The notes beneath the pieces are model-generated. The model saw nothing but the letters and a program-made list of their open reading frames with translations, did not search any database and was not told the origin of the DNA. A DNA stretch of 64,000 bases from Torreya grandis (Eukaryota; Streptophyta; Pinopsida; Cupressales; Taxaceae). The stretch spans positions 559,501 to 623,500 of the forward strand of contig JARHVA010000666.1 in NCBI GenBank assembly GCA_037957365.1, given 5' to 3'. Shown piece by piece: positions 36,430 through 48,873 of this stretch (the stretch's first letter is position 1; the number at the start of each line of letters is the position of its first letter). The translations under genes and the position numbers were made by a program.

Positions 36430-37245
36430 CTGATGATAGTCTCTCTCAGAAAGGATCTCATGCAAAGATATGTAAAGAGAGGGAATCTAGACTTTGATTG
36501 GTAAGACTACCTATGTTCCAAAGACAAGAGAGAAAGGGGTAGCACCCATAGAGGTTCAAATAATAGTGTGATAGGCACATAAAATGAAAGGGATGTACAA
36601 GTGCCAATCTTGTCCTGAAGCACTTACTACTTTGGTTAGCATTTTGTTGAGGGTTTTGTTAGAGGCTTCCACCTATCCATTTGCTTATGGATGATAGGGA
36701 AAGGAAAAGCTTAACTTGGTGCCAAAAGCATCAAAAAGAGTTTGGAATTTCTTGTTTTTAAAATATTTTCCATTATCAGTGATGATTTTATGGGGAACAC
36801 TAAAGTGGCAAATGATTTAGTGATTGATGAAGTCAATAATCTTTTTGGATTTGGTCGAGATAAGAGGAATGGCTTTCACCCGCTTAGTGAAATATTCAAT
36901 AGTGGTAATGATTTATTGGTGTTATTGTGAATAATGAGGATTGATTTCCCTAATAAGGTTGAGACCCCATTATGAGAAGGGCCAATAGTCTTTAGATAAT
37001 CAAAGGCCATATGAAGGTACATGATGTAAATTAGCATGTTTTTGAAATTTGACACACTTCTTTACATAATCACAACAATCCTGATTGAGGGTGGCCCAAT
37101 AGTATCCAAGGAGAAAGATACATTTAGCAACAGCTAAAGCACTAAAATGTCCCCCATAGATTTTGTCATGTGTTTCCTTGATAGCATGGGAAGCTTCATC
37201 GCTACATAGACAATGGAGAAGGACGTCATTAAAGACATGTTTGTA
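36430..37245 (-). pseudogene. Integrase remnant of element E
   Basis: The minus strand shows the zinc domain HAIKETHDKIYGGHFSALAV then YVKKCVKFQKHANLHHVP (H-H-C-C with decay). The core follows with IEYFTKRVKAIPL and KIITDNGKYFKNKKF (second catalytic Asp intact). The motif FPYHP.ANG.VEASNKTLNK has the Glu intact. Last come CAYHTII.TSMGATPFSLVF and GT.VVLPIKV. The first catalytic Asp region reads WGLNLI, with Asp replaced by Asn. Stops occur at positions where Gln or Trp is expected. It follows aRH, as in canonical Tat elements. Confidence 0.88.
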
Positions 37246-37429
37246 AATTATTCCCCCTAGTATGGTTTAATGAGAGGAATTCTAAACAAAGGCTCTTCAG
37301 GCATTCCTCAAAAGGTTGGGAAGAACAATGTTGAGGTTAAGGTAGTTAAAATTTTATTCATACCAAATGTCAGAAGAAGATGCTTCCACACTAAAATTAG
37401 TAAGAAGGTTATAACTAATATATGATGGT

Positions 37430-37885
37430 ATTATAAAATGATGGATGGTGACAAATAGTTTGGATTTGGTAGGTTGTGATGGGGTTTGGGAAGCAAGGGA
37501 AGCTATCATATCCATAAATTTCTTGGTAGATCGATGAACTAACTAGATAAGGTAATGCTTAAATGATGCTAAAAATATATCATTGAATGGATTATACTTT
37601 AGTAAGACATCATTTTTGCATTTATAAGATCCATTGACCTAGTTGATGACCAGTTGGGAGTTGCCAAAGACACTAATTATTTTGACCCATAGGGCTAGAG
37701 AGATTTGGAGACCTATGACTAGGGATTCATACTCATCCATCTTGTTTTTACACTCAAATTCAAGTTTAAAGGAAAGGGGAAGAGGTTCACTATTAAGAGT
37801 AATGATAATAAATTTGGCACCCCCACCATGTTGGCATTTAGAGCCATCAAAAAACATGGTCATTTGGTAGGTGGGTTCCTCCTAA
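37430..37885 (-). pseudogene. Plant-type RNase H (aRH) of element E, downstream of RH
   Basis: The frame 37863-37639 reads MTMFFDGSKCQHGGGAKFII, then LSFKLEFECKNKMDEYESLV, then FGNSQLVIN. These are the aRH blocks FFDGS, the catalytic Glu in the EYE-like segment, and the GDSQLVIN block with Asp changed to Asn. Beyond a stop are NPFNDIFLASFKHYLI and MIASLASQTPSQ (ADALASLAS-like). Position between RH and INT is the usual Tat arrangement. Confidence 0.87.
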
Positions 37886-37959
37886 GAAAGAGTTGCAATG
37901 GAATCATCTAGAAAATCAAGAGGAAGTGGTTGATTATTTGGTAGAGGAACTTCAACCAA

Positions 37960-38430
37960 TTGGTTGATGATATCTTTCCATTTAATGGACTTTTTATGAA
38001 GGAACTCTAGATCAAACTCAGTTAAGAGCATGAGCCACTTAGCCATATGCTAGTTTTAGTATGGTCTAGAGTACATGTTCTTGATTGGGTCGATGCTAGT
38101 GATGACATAGGTTTTTTGATTAAGAAGATAATGATGGAGTTTGGAGGCCACAAAGATGAGTGTAAGGAATAGTTTCTTAGGATGGGTATATCAAGTCTCA
38201 TATTTTATAAGTGTGTAGCTAATGTAGTAAATGGCTTGCTCTTTATTCTATTCATCATAGTGAGAGAGCATTTCCCCTAGGGAATGGTCAATAGAAGATA
38301 TGTAAAGGTAGAAGGGTTGATATTCTTTAGGAGGGGTGAGGATAGGTGGAGAGAGAAGGTATTCTTTGAGCAAATCAAATTCTTATTGATAGTCCTTCGT
38401 CCACTTAAAAGAGGTGTCTTTATTTAGGAG
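37960..38430 (-). pseudogene. Gypsy-type RNase H remnant of element E
   Basis: Minus-strand blocks ISYTLIKYETRYTHPKKLFL, VASKLHHYLLNQKTYVITSI, DPIKNMYSRP and MAKWLMLLTEFDLEFLHKKS match the RNase H and connection of Ty3/gypsy pol (ISRTL..AE..Y...EK; HYF..H.V.....DP; W...L.EFD). A linker with VEVPLPNNQPLPLDFLDDSI then leads to aRH. Few stops. Confidence 0.85.
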
Positions 38431-38479
38431 ATGGTGAAAGGGTTGACATCTATTTGATAACTAAGAGATGAAGTGACAG

Positions 38480-39265
38480 ATGGATTGAAGTTTCCCTTAC
38501 AAGCTATAGAGTTGCTTAAGGTTAGTAGGAGGAGGCATCTCCAAGATTACTCTGACTTTGGTGGGGTCTATTTCAATTCATCTAAGTGAGATGATAAATC
38601 CAAGAAGCTTTCTAGATAAGACCCCAAAAATACATTTCTTAGGGTTGAGCCTAACATGAAACTGGATTAGTCAGTCAAAGATGATTGTGAGAATGGCTAG
38701 GTGATATTTATGGTGTTTTTATTTCCCAAGGAGATCATCCACATAGTCCTCTATAATTTTATGGATGAGATCATGAAAAAAGTAGGTCATGACATGCTTA
38801 TAGGTTGTTCCAGTGTTCTTTAGACCAAAAGGCATGACCCTATAGTAGAATGTTCCCCATGGGGTGATAAAATAATGATCTTGGGGAAAATCAAGATATG
38901 ATTATATCCGAAGAAACCATCCATGAGAGATAACATCTCATGGCTAGATTTAAGATCAATAAGCTGGTCAATGTTTAGTAAAAGAAATTCATCCTTTAGG
39001 CAAGTGAGGTTGAGGTCATGAAAGTTAATGCAAAGGTGAAATACCCCTATAGGTTAGTGATAGGAAAGATGTTAAAAATCCATAATGGATAATCGATGGG
39101 TTGGATGAAGTTGATGGATAAGAGACATTGAATTTATTCTTTGACTAGAAGGGTGATGCGAGGGTGCATCCTACAAATTTTTTGCTAAACTAGATTAACT
39201 TTATAAAGGTGACAATGTTGTGGAGGGTAATAAAAGGGTCAATTAAATTCATATCTAATAAGACC
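38480..39265 (-). pseudogene. Reverse transcriptase remnant of element E
   Basis: Degenerate, but blocks are readable across frames: HPRITLLVKEEIQ, INFIQPIDYPLWI, FALTF (for the RLC.DFR-type block), HEMLSLMDGFFGYNQI-like, HGEHSTIGSCLLV in shifted frame for W.GTF.Y..MPFGL, EDYVDDLLGK (catalytic Y-D-D box, at about 38730-38750) and FGVLSRKLLGFIIS. Several frameshifts and stops. The box reads YVDD rather than YLDD. Confidence 0.72.
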
Positions 39266-39269
39266 AAGA

Positions 39270-40300
39270 AAATGTTATGATATGGTCATGAAGGAAAGAA
39301 GGGTAATATTATTGATTTATAGAATCTAAGGATTGGCCAGTCTTGATGATATGGGGGTTATCTTGAGTACCTAAGTTGACATCGATAGTGGATTCATTCA
39401 ACATGGTTTGGTTCTCAAGAGGGAGGGATTTATGGATAGAATAATCCCCCACACTAAGGTAGGTAAGATTGGAATCATTGTCTTGATGGTGGATGGTGTT
39501 GATGGCAGGAGAATCATTTTCTATCATTGCAAGATGGATGAGAGGAAGGGTTTTAGTTCAGCATCCTTTTGATAGGTCAAGGGGGGCCAAACTAATTATA
39601 TTGATAAAAAAAAGTTAGATGGGATGACATCAAATTCTTAAAACTTTGAGGGAGATGGGGTTGGTGAGGAAAAAACATCCTCATCGATGGTGGTGATGGG
39701 GTTTGGTGAGGTGGGTTCTATAGGTGGTATGAACCCAGGGCTGAATAACTCATGAGGTTTTTGAGTTTTGATTATAGGTAACTCATGAGGTCCCTATTCA
39801 TAAAGGCCAAGACCAAACCCCTTCCAAGCACACCTATAAAGGTAAGCTTTTGTAAAGGCTAGTTTATTGAGATAAGAAAAGTTGAAGGTGAATGGTTAGA
39901 TGGATGAGGTAGTGGCAGAAGTGAGAAGTAGTTGATTAAGTCCCCCATAAATAAATTTTATTTTATGGTTGGGGAGCTTGAAAGAGATGATGGTTCTAAT
40001 GTTAGGATCATAGGAAGGGTCATGTTTGAGGTTCCCATACTATTTTAGAGTAGTGAAATCATCCAAGGTTAAGAGGTGGTATTCCCCAAGGGAGAGATGT
40101 TGAAACATGGATTATAAAGGGGACTCTATGAGAATTTGGGAAGAAGGGATAGATGAGCTAGTTGAAGCTTCATCACTGTTGTGGGTGGGAGTGCTATGTG
40201 TTTTAGTTGGTGGTGAGGTAGTGTTGTTAGTAGTTGATGGTGAGGTGGATGAAGGAGTAATAAGAACATTGTTAGGCTGATATGTCATATTCCAAGAGTA
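39270..40300 (-). other. Linker between protease and RT of element E
   Basis: Minus-strand reading frames here are Ser/Thr/Pro/Asn-rich (for example 40225-40130 and 39527-39309, SPAINTIHHQDNDSNLTYLS) without a domain. In Ogre elements the PR-RT boundary is known to hold an intron. I could not identify splice sites here. Confidence 0.45.
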
Positions 40301-40304
40301 AAAA

Positions 40305-40700
40305 GGACTAGATTTAGCTTTTATAGTAACAACTTGACCTTCATGCTCAAATTTGACACATCGATGTAAGGTAAAAGGGACACAAATGATGGCATGGATC
40401 CAAGGGCATATGAGTAACACATTGTATTAGAACTTTCCCTTTATAATGTGAAATAGTTTGAGAATGGTATGAGGTCCCAAGTGGATATGGAGGACAACTA
40501 TCCCCAAGGTAATGGCCATGGTGTCATTGAAGGAGTGAAGGGCCGCTACACTTTCTAACATGATATTTTTGGGTAGTTGAAGTTGGTCATAAGCATGGGA
40601 GGAGTTAATGTTGATGCTATCTCTTCCATTAATAATTACCCTTTTGATGTGGGTTTGATTGATAGACATAGTGATGAAGAGGGGAGGATCAAAATCTTCA
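40305..40700 (-). pseudogene. Aspartic protease remnant of element E
   Basis: The frame 40669-40427 starts MSINQTHIKRVIINGRDSIN, the Tat protease active site (VLVDGGASIN) with Asp changed to Asn and GA changed to RD. It continues with LPKNIMLESVAALHSFNDTM, GPHTILKLFHII and, after one stop, LLICPWIHAI (family LLGRPWIH) and VPFTLHRCVKFEHEGQVVTI. The block order and spacing match Tat proteases. Confidence 0.87.
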
Positions 40701-41199
40701 AGATGAATAGGAGGGATTTTAGAATCCTAAAAGGTGATGAAGGTAGAAAGTTAGAGATCAATAACAAAGGGTACAAGAAGTTGAAGGTCATCTTGTTGAA
40801 CCTATATATATTTTAGATCCTCTATCATCACCTAATGATGGTGGGGCAAGGTGTTGATTATTTCATAAAGGCTCATCTTCATTGGTGTCTAGTGAAGTTG
40901 TTTCAGCATGATATGTTGCATGGATTCATAAAGATTAGAGGGAGAGGGTCCTAAAATAGTCACTTTGGGTCTTGGTGGTTGTGAAGGCAAGGCTAAAGGT
41001 GTTTGGGTTTAGTTGGAGGGTTGAGGGGTTGAAGGGTATGTCTATGGAATGGACACTTTAGCTTTTACCTTATCCTTCTATTAGTCTCAAGATTGGGTAA
41101 CCATATGAATAGTACGGATGAGGGGGTTTGTTGGATTTGATGGTTGATGTAGTTCCTCCTCCTAACTCTTCGGTGAGAATGGGGGTGTAGGTAAATCTT

Positions 41200-44100
41200 G
41201 GATAGGTTATTTGGGTAGTTAGGTTGGTAATGGAGGTAAAAGAGGTTCCTCTAATAACATATCATGTTCATCATATAGGCTATGAACAAGTTCTTGGAGA
41301 GCTTTGTAGTTCTCTGTGTCATGTTTAGGTACCCTATGGTATGCACAAATCAATTTATCTTTGAACCAAGAGGGTTTAGTATTGGAAGGATTGAATGGTT
41401 TGATAGGTGATAAACTAAAGGAATAAGTTTACAACAATCTTTGTAGTATGGTTGAATAAGATTCATTCAAAGGTGTTGGAGCTGATAGGTTTATAATTTA
41501 ATGGATGGGAGCCTTTTTAGAATTAGTTTTCACCTTATAAGTTGTAGGTTTTGGAATGGTTCTAATTTTTGGTTGGGATTGCTTAGTTATGGTTGGTTTT
41601 GGGGTAAATGATTTGAAAGTGGAAGATTTAGATGATGAGGGATTGGATATAGGTAGAAAAGTAGAAGTAGATAGGTTAGTTAAAAATGATGGAGAACTAG
41701 ATGGTTTAATGGGTGTAGGCATAGGTAGAGAAAAGGGTGATGGTTTACTAGAGGAAGAATAGGTAGTTAGGATGGTCTAAGGATGGGGTCTTAAGATATA
41801 AAGTAAGTGGGAAAGAGGTGGAATGGGTCTAGTTTAAGGTAGAGGTTTGGGTAACTCTACCTTATTAATTGGTTTAGATGTGGTTTTATTTGGTGGATTA
41901 TATGGTGTTAAATCCAACTTCAAAGAGGGGTGAATACGACTAGGTGTGGGAAGGATTCCTAAATTCTTGACCAGTTTGGTAAGTGAGGCATAAGGTGATT
42001 TAGTAATGTTAAAGGGATGTGGTTGGGATAGTTCACTTATGGTTTTGTAAGAATAGGTGCTTTATGAAGAGTTAATAATGGGTTTAAGGGTGGATGCAAT
42101 GGAGGTTGATGACTCAAATTTTTTTTGGTAAGGGAGCCCAAGATGATGCCAAAAGGTGGATATATCAAAGTTGGGTTGAGAAGTAAACTCTAAACTTTGG
42201 AGTAGTCTAGAAAAGGGTTTGTATATGGGTTTGGTTCCTTGGTTATTGGTTTCAAAGATTAAGCCCCTAGGTGAAGGAGAGGGAATGGTCCCTTCATCTT
42301 TGTTTTTTATGGAAGGTTTTAAAATTGGTGGTTGGGTAACTGAGGTAATCTCTTCTTTTTGGATGGTTTCCAAAGGGAGAATGTATGGTTCTATGATGGG
42401 GCAGGTAGGTGTTGTGGCCTCAAGTGAAGGAACAAACATGGTTGATTCCTTTATTTGGGTGTCCAAATGAATTGTGGGAAATTATACCACTCAATGGGTA
42501 GATTGGAAGAATAAAAAATGGTTAAATTAAAGGTTGTCTCCTTTGGTGTTTTCATCAAAGGAGAGTTAGATAAAGCTAAGGTCTCATCAAGTGAAGAAAG
42601 AGGGGTGGTTGATTCCTTCATTTTGGTATCCAAAGGCATGGAATGTGAGTCCACTAATTCCATGAGTGAAGTGGAGGAATAAATTGTTGAGGTAATGGTC
42701 TCCTCAACAATGGGCTCACTAATAATAATGTTGATGGTATGTGTCTCATGGGAGTGAGATGATTCTAGTTTATTGTCATAGTGATGGGTAGAAGGAGCAT
42801 GATTGGGAAAAGGTTTGTAGAATATATCTTAGGATTGATTAGGAGGTGCATTGGGATTATCAATTTCAAGTTCTCCACTATCAATTAAGATTTGGATAAG
42901 ACTTTTGAAGGTATTTCACCTACTAACATCATGTCTAATAACTCAATGAAAGGCACAATGGTCATTCTCATTATACTAACCAGGCACAAGGTGAGAAGCT
43001 TTGAATTGTTGAGGTGGTTTGATAGGTGAAAGTTGGATGATTTAGCTTTAAGAAATTTATCCAAAATTGAATCATAAGACTCCCATGTGTGACTATATTG
43101 TTTTGGAGGAGTTTGGTTTTGGTTTCGGTTTTGTGGATTGGAAAAATTAGAAGAATTAGTTTGATGGGGTTGGTTGATAGTGAGAGGTAGAGCAATTTTT
43201 AGGACAAATAAGTTTTCAGATTCTTTTGTTTTGGTATTGGGATGGTTGGATTGGTTAGTGGTTTTGGTGGAGTAAAGGTCATGGGGTTTAAAGCTAGAAT
43301 TCTTGTTCCATAGTTTTAATTTCCCTTCATCAGTGGCTTAGTTTTCAAGTTTATGTGCCATGGTGAATTCCTCATCACAAGTTCTAAAATTTTGAACTTA
43401 AAGAGTGGGGGAAATATGTTTGGCACATCCCCAAGAGAAGATTTCAATTATCTTAGGTTGGGTTAAGGAGAAATAAATTTGGTTGATGAGACCTCTTGAT
43501 CTAGCTATGAAATTGGCAATTGATTCATCATCAAATTGTCTAATAGAATAGAGGTTGGTAAAAGAAACCTTTATATATATATTTACCAAGAAATGTTCTA
43601 AAAATATTTGGGTAATTTGGGAGAAGAAAAATATGGAGTGCTTGGTGAGATCTCTATACTAATCAAGGGTTGGTCCCAATAAATACATGGGGAAGGTACA
43701 AAGGAGGAGAGCATCGTCATGTGCAATCAAATAATAAGAATGATGAAATGCTCTCAAATGTTGTTGGGGGTCCTTCTTGCCTTGAAATTTGGAAAAATTG
43801 GGTAGTTCCCATTAAGGAGGATAGGAATGGATGGATGGATAGGTTCATTATAGATTTGATCATAGGATGAAAGATTATGAGACCTGGATATAAATGACTC
43901 CAGGTTGGTCATTTTGTCCATTAACATCTTGACCAAATCTATTTGAGGTTGGGAAGTTGCATAATTAAGTGTTAAATTTTGTTGAGGTTGGGTGGTAGAA
44001 AAGTATGGATAAATGGTAGAAGGTACTGAAGAAGCCACATATTGGTAAGTGGTCATAGGAGGTTGGGATGGTGCCACATAAGGGTTGATTGACACAAATG

Positions 44101-44850
44101 GTTGGGTGGAAGGTTCTATGTATCCTTGTGGGTTAGAAACATATTGGTATAATGTCATGGATAATTTTTGGGGGGATGATATGGGTTGGTTTAAAGGTAT
44201 TTTTGGGTTGGTGGATGGTGGTATGGATGTAGATTAGATTGGAGGTATGAAAGTGCTAGTTGGTTGTTGGTGGGTAGTAACTCTAGTGCTAATAGGTAGA
44301 ATTGTTTGAGGTATGAAAAGTACCAAAATATGAAGTGGGGTAGAAATTGGTGGGTTGGTTAAACTAAGGGGAGTGGTATAAAAATGGGTAGAAGATACCC
44401 CCATGGTAGAAGGAGTATAGGTAATAAGAGGTAAATTTGATCCAATGTTGTAGGTATTGGTTGGGGTAGTAGGTGTTTGGTTATTGGTTGGGATGTTGGA
44501 TGGAGTTTGGGGGATGATAGTAGGTGGGATATTGGAAGAAGAATAGGCTTGGGTGAGCATGAGTTAGGTTGAGGTGGCACCCACTAGAAGATGGGGAGGC
44601 ATGGCATAAGGTGTATCCATAGGAAGAACTGAAGCAAAAGGGGTACAATTAGATAAGGTGTTAAGGTAATGTTGAAGAGTTGTGGGGTTGTTATTGAGGA
44701 AGGCAAAAAAATCTAAATCATCCTCAACAACAATTGGAGGCCTAGTAAGAGGGGGATAAAAATGAGGGGAACCCTCAACATTAGAAGTATACTCCATGGA
44801 AGAAGGAGAAGAAAGTGGTTATTGGTTGGTTTGATTGCTTAGTTGTTGTC
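41200..44850 (-). pseudogene. Gag remnant of element E, with two zinc-knuckle-like motifs
   Basis: Translation starts near 44797 (MEYTSNVEGSPHFYPPLTRP). It has a long Pro/Thr/Ser/Gln-rich N-terminus to about 43850, including QPPMTTYQYVASSVPSTIYP. The capsid core is at about 43800-43395 with DPQQHLRAFHHSYYLIAHDD, LLLCTFPMYLLG, FTNLYSIRQFDDESIANFIA and RSRGLINQIYFSL. A first C-x2-H motif follows at about 42950 (CAFH.VIRHDVSR then LIQILIDSGELEI). After a second Pro/Ser-rich stretch a further motif lies at about 41365-41257 (CAYHRVPKHDTENYKALQEL). This C..H....H...C pattern is characteristic of Tat gag. Many stops. Confidence 0.83.
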
Positions 44851-44854
44851 TAGT

Positions 44855-46098
44855 AAAGACCATGAGAGGAATAGAAAATAAATAATGAAACTCACTATTC
44901 AAACACAAAGCAAGAAAAATGAAAATATCACAAGGAAATTAAACATACATTAGATCATGTTTAACATGTTAGGTGTGGAGCCTGATTGTCTTCTAGGATC
45001 AGAGGTTAAAAATCTAATGTTATTTCAGATGGGTTTTGGATCCCATTCTTTGTATTTTTGATGGCATGGGGGGTTGCAATGGGGTTTGGGGAAGCACCTT
45101 TAAAGCAAAAATTGTATTAAAATTACCTTGTAAAATTTTAATTTTGTAGTCAATCTGGGCCATTGATTAAAGGTTTCCAAATCTGACAATAGAGGTTATG
45201 TTTAGGTGTTTTTTGCCCTAAAATGTATTATTACATGGTTGAGATGAAAGATGAAATAGATGGCACATAGAGAGGAGGCAAAAAGAGGTAGAGAGGCATA
45301 ACAAGGTTTGTTGCAAGATTTGTTTCTCCATTATATTATTGAAAATAATATACTAGAAAAGTTTGGTAGATGTAGCCCATCTTGGGTGAACCACATTAAT
45401 TCTAGTGTCTCTTATTTTATCCATATTTATGATTATTTTCTATATATTTTATTGATTAATTTCATAGTTTCTCTTGTATTTGATTTTGGGATAAATATGT
45501 GTTTTATTTTATCCTAGCATAATAACTTAGGATTCTTTTTAAATCAATTTTGTCTTATGCCTTAGAAAGTGTGAAAAAGAAATTTGGTTTGTAGATTGGG
45601 TACTAAAGAGGAAATCTAAGGTTGGTTTCATATTTTTTTTAGGTGCTCAAGAGATAAAATCTATATTGATCTTTAGTACATGGATTGATATTGGGGCCTA
45701 CCCCCTCACTCCACACACTGCAGTGATAAGGGTGTTAGTTGCTTAACCAAAATATACTAAATTTCAGAGTTTATACTCAACCAGAGAGCCAACTTAGTTC
45801 TCCCCTTGGTAATGACATCCAAGTAAGATTGTCACAAAAGGGTAAGGTTTACTTCTAGGTGATGAAATCCTACTTATGCCTTATTTTAAGTTTGTTTTGA
45901 TGTGTTGATAGGTTATGTGGTTTGGCAAAAATGTGTGATAACAAGAGTGAAAGCTATAATTAATTACTTTGATTTTAAGTTACTAGATGAACTAAAACAA
46001 GCAAGCAATCAATGTATGAAAAAGGTTTATTTTAAGCTCAAAATAAATTTAGATTTCACTGGATGAGCATAGAATAAAGGAATAAAAAGAGATGTTAT
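44855..46098 (-). other. Leader of element E between PBS and gag, no gene
   Basis: About 1.2 kb with no convincing open frame. Ogre elements may carry an extra ORF here. I see none. Confidence 0.55.
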
Positions 46099-46099
46099 G

Positions 46100-46117
46100 T
46101 CCCATTGAGCATGCCAA
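46100..46117 (-). promoter_or_regulatory. Primer binding site of element E
   Basis: The minus strand reads TGGCATGCTCAATGGGAC, two or three bases from the LTR end at 46120. It shares TGGCATGCTYRRTGGGAC with element B and TGGCATGC with element A. Confidence 0.8.
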
Positions 46118-46119
46118 AA

Positions 46120-46662
46120 TGTTTCTCTTAATTTCTGCTTGTTTTTTAATTTGAAAGAAAGTAATAAACTAGTAAAAGGGGTGTGTAAAGGGATACCTAA
46201 TAAAAGTATGTGCATGATCCAAATGATGATGGGAAATCCTCTTTGGCTTGGAAGGAATAACTTGAAGATAACAAATATACTAGAAAAGGGGTTAGCAATA
46301 TAGTTGAGTGGACTGCCTAGCATGAGCTAGATCTAAGAAGCGTATGTTTGTTAGGAGGTTGTCAATCCACTATTGATAATAATTAAGTTGATATAGATGA
46401 AAAGAATGAATACTTGCATTCAATAACATGAAAGTAAATGCATACAAAAAGAATAAAGTAAAGTGATTATTTAAATAAAATGACTAAATATAGCAAAAGT
46501 GGGTCAATACTCATGCTAAGGTAGTTGGGCTCAGGTCTAGAAAATCAAGGAAGGCTCTATGAATAGGCTAGAACATAGAAAATAGGGTTTGGTTGGGGTT
46601 AAAAGGTTGAAAATAACTTGCTATTATTTTATATCATAGTGACCATCAGTGGTTAGGGGAAC
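46120..46662 (-). repeat. 5' LTR of element E, inner part, interrupted by B
   Basis: It aligns with 23081-23620 of the 3' LTR up to the B insertion site. The last five bases, GGAAC (46658-46662), are the left target duplication of B. Confidence 0.9.
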
Positions 46663-47164
46663 TTTTGGCCATTTTTTGGCCCACATATCAAAGTTTACCT
46701 AAGTATGGAAGGGAGCTTTCATGCAAGAAAATGGTAAGCCTTTGGGAGAACTTTGGGTTTTCCAACAGTGACAACTTTGGGTTTTTTGAAGGAATAGTGC
46801 ACTTCAAGTTTCCAGTAGTGCTTGGCTTTTAATTGTTTTATAAGTAAAATTAATTTGGGTTGAAGAACCCAAATTACTCATAGACAGTGTATTTCAAGTT
46901 CTCTAGGGAGCACTAATTGATTACTTCATAAGTTATGAGTAGTTAGAAGCCCAAAATGAGTAAAGGTGCTCAAAAAACTTGATTTGGTCTTGAAAATTGA
47001 TACTTCTCAAGTTCTTCAAGAGACGAATCTTTTTCAAAAATTTGAAGGGCATTTTCAAAATGTTGAAGGGTCTTTTTAGGGCAAAAAGGATTAGAAACTT
47101 TCCCAAAGGTACACTTCAACTTTTCCAAAGGGATTTTTCTTCTCTAAGTGGATAGTTGCAATTT

Positions 47165-47299
47165 TCCTAAAAGGTATGTTACCCTTCGGGAAGACCATTT
47201 CAAAATTATTCAAGGGTATCTTTCCCTTTGAGAGGATCATTTGAAGAAATCTAAGGGGACATGCAGAAAGCTCGAAGGGTCTCTTACCTTTTAGGGAAG
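47165..47299 (+). repeat. Array of GAAGGGT...ACCCTTC hairpins in the 5' LTR of B
   Basis: Three imperfect hairpins at 47165-47192, 47209-47235 and 47271-47299 (for example CTCGAAGGGTCTCTTACC). The 3' LTR has them at 55721-55750, 55763-55792 and 55827-55855, the middle copy (TTGAAGGGTATCTTTCCCTT) being the cleanest. Confidence 0.8.
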
Positions 47300-48169
47300 T
47301 CCAATATGAAAAGCCGAAAGGGTAGTTTCCAAAGATAGACATAAACAAAAAGTCTAAAGGAATTCCTTCAGACAAATTGTCTAAAGAAATTCCTCTGGGA
47401 GATTTGCCTAAAATAAATAAGCCAAGAGAGAAGCTTGAGACCAAGTGTCTAAAGGAAATGATGGGCCAATGGATGTCAAAATCAAGATAAGCAACTAACC
47501 ATTGGAAGTAATTGGGTTTAAAAAGCTTGAAGTCTTAAGTCTTGGGAAGCAAAAAAGTGAGAATACTTCAAGATGGACAAGCCTAAAGTAAGTGAGCTTA
47601 GAGAACCCAAATTACTCTGCATAGAGTAAATCGAGTTTCTCAAATTACTCTACTTAAAAAGCTTTATAAGAAAAGGATCTAGGAAAGTCCAAAGTTGGAG
47701 AGGCCAAAGAACCTAAATTAATCTGTATAAAGTAAATTAAGAATCTTCAAGGGCTCAACTTAATCTTTGTTTGGCAATGCTAGAATCATGATGCAACAAA
47801 TGGAAGGCTATCATGTGGCATAACTAGAGTAAAAAGGGCAAATCAGTAAAGGACAAATGGCATAAGGATGTTAAATAATCATGGGAGAGTTTGAATGGCT
47901 GGTAGCTAAGTTATGAAGGCTCCCATCTACCATGGTTCATTATTCGTAATCATTGTTCGATGCTTAAATGTGTGACACCAAGAAGAAACATTTTAGCTAC
48001 TCACAACATGACTTTTTAGACATGCCAAGTAAAGTCTTAAATATGGGAAGGGTTCAAGAGTACTGGCCAGTAATCTAGAATGGCACATTTATAAATATCA
48101 AGGAAGGATAATAGGAAGTTCCATCCATCTATGACTTCTTCTTTCCTCCCTTTCTCTTTTATCCCTTTT

Positions 48170-48185
48170 ATTTAAAAATAGAGGC
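48170..48185 (+). promoter_or_regulatory. Decayed TATA box in the 5' LTR of B
   Basis: TTTAAAAATAGAGGCC, the counterpart of TATAAATAGAGGCC in the 3' LTR at 56734. Transcription would start about 30 bases downstream. Confidence 0.55.
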
Positions 48186-48873
48186 CTTGGATCCTAGAAA
48201 TGTATCCTCAGACTGGTGATAAATCACTCTATATAAATTGCTTTGTAAAAGACTCTTTTGAAGTAATATAAGGAAAAAATTTATGTTTCTGCTCAAAGAG
48301 AAGTGTGTAATTTTGGTTTTATTTGTAAAATGTATGATTTTTGTTCATCACCTACATTTTCTCTAAGCACCTTGCTTTTGAATCTTTCAATTTTATCTAG
48401 GATTATGTGAAGTGTCTATGTGTCTAGATCCATTTAAAGTTTACTAACTTAGCTTTTCTCATAGACCTATTTTGTTATTCTTCAAAGCATAAAGCTCTCC
48501 TTCGACCTCCATATAAAAACTACCTACCTATGGCCCTAAGATTGAACTAGAATAAGCTTGCATCCTATTTAGATTCATCAGTAGTTTCCTCTTTTCTAGA
48601 CCAAGTGGATCACTCTCTTTTGGTGTATCAACTCCCATTAGCTCAGTTTTTTTTCAATTAATCCTCCCCCTTTTCCTTGGCCATTAGTATAGTTTAGTGT
48701 AGAAATCAAAGAGCTGAAGTGAAGCACCTGAGGAACTAGCCTCATAAAAAGTATAGAGGTTCAACCTCTCCATAGGACACCCACATCTAGAGGTTGTTCC
48801 CATGCTTATAGCTGGAAGTGAGAGACCCTGAAGAACTTTCTCACAAGGGTGTAAATCCAGTGTATAATAATTT

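Larger units (their letters stand above)
46663..48869 (+). repeat. 5' LTR of element B
   Basis: It starts TTGGCCATTTTTTGGCCCAC and ends TATAATA. It aligns with 55220-57432 throughout (2207 and 2213 bp), with many point differences. The usual TG...CA termini are partly decayed. Confidence 0.92.

Noticed and set aside
36742..36930. Plus-strand 62-codon frame
   Set aside because: Antisense to the integrase of E.
41556..42470. Plus-strand open frames of 68 and 83 codons opposite the gag of E
   Set aside because: Antisense shadows of the Pro/Ser-rich gag frames.
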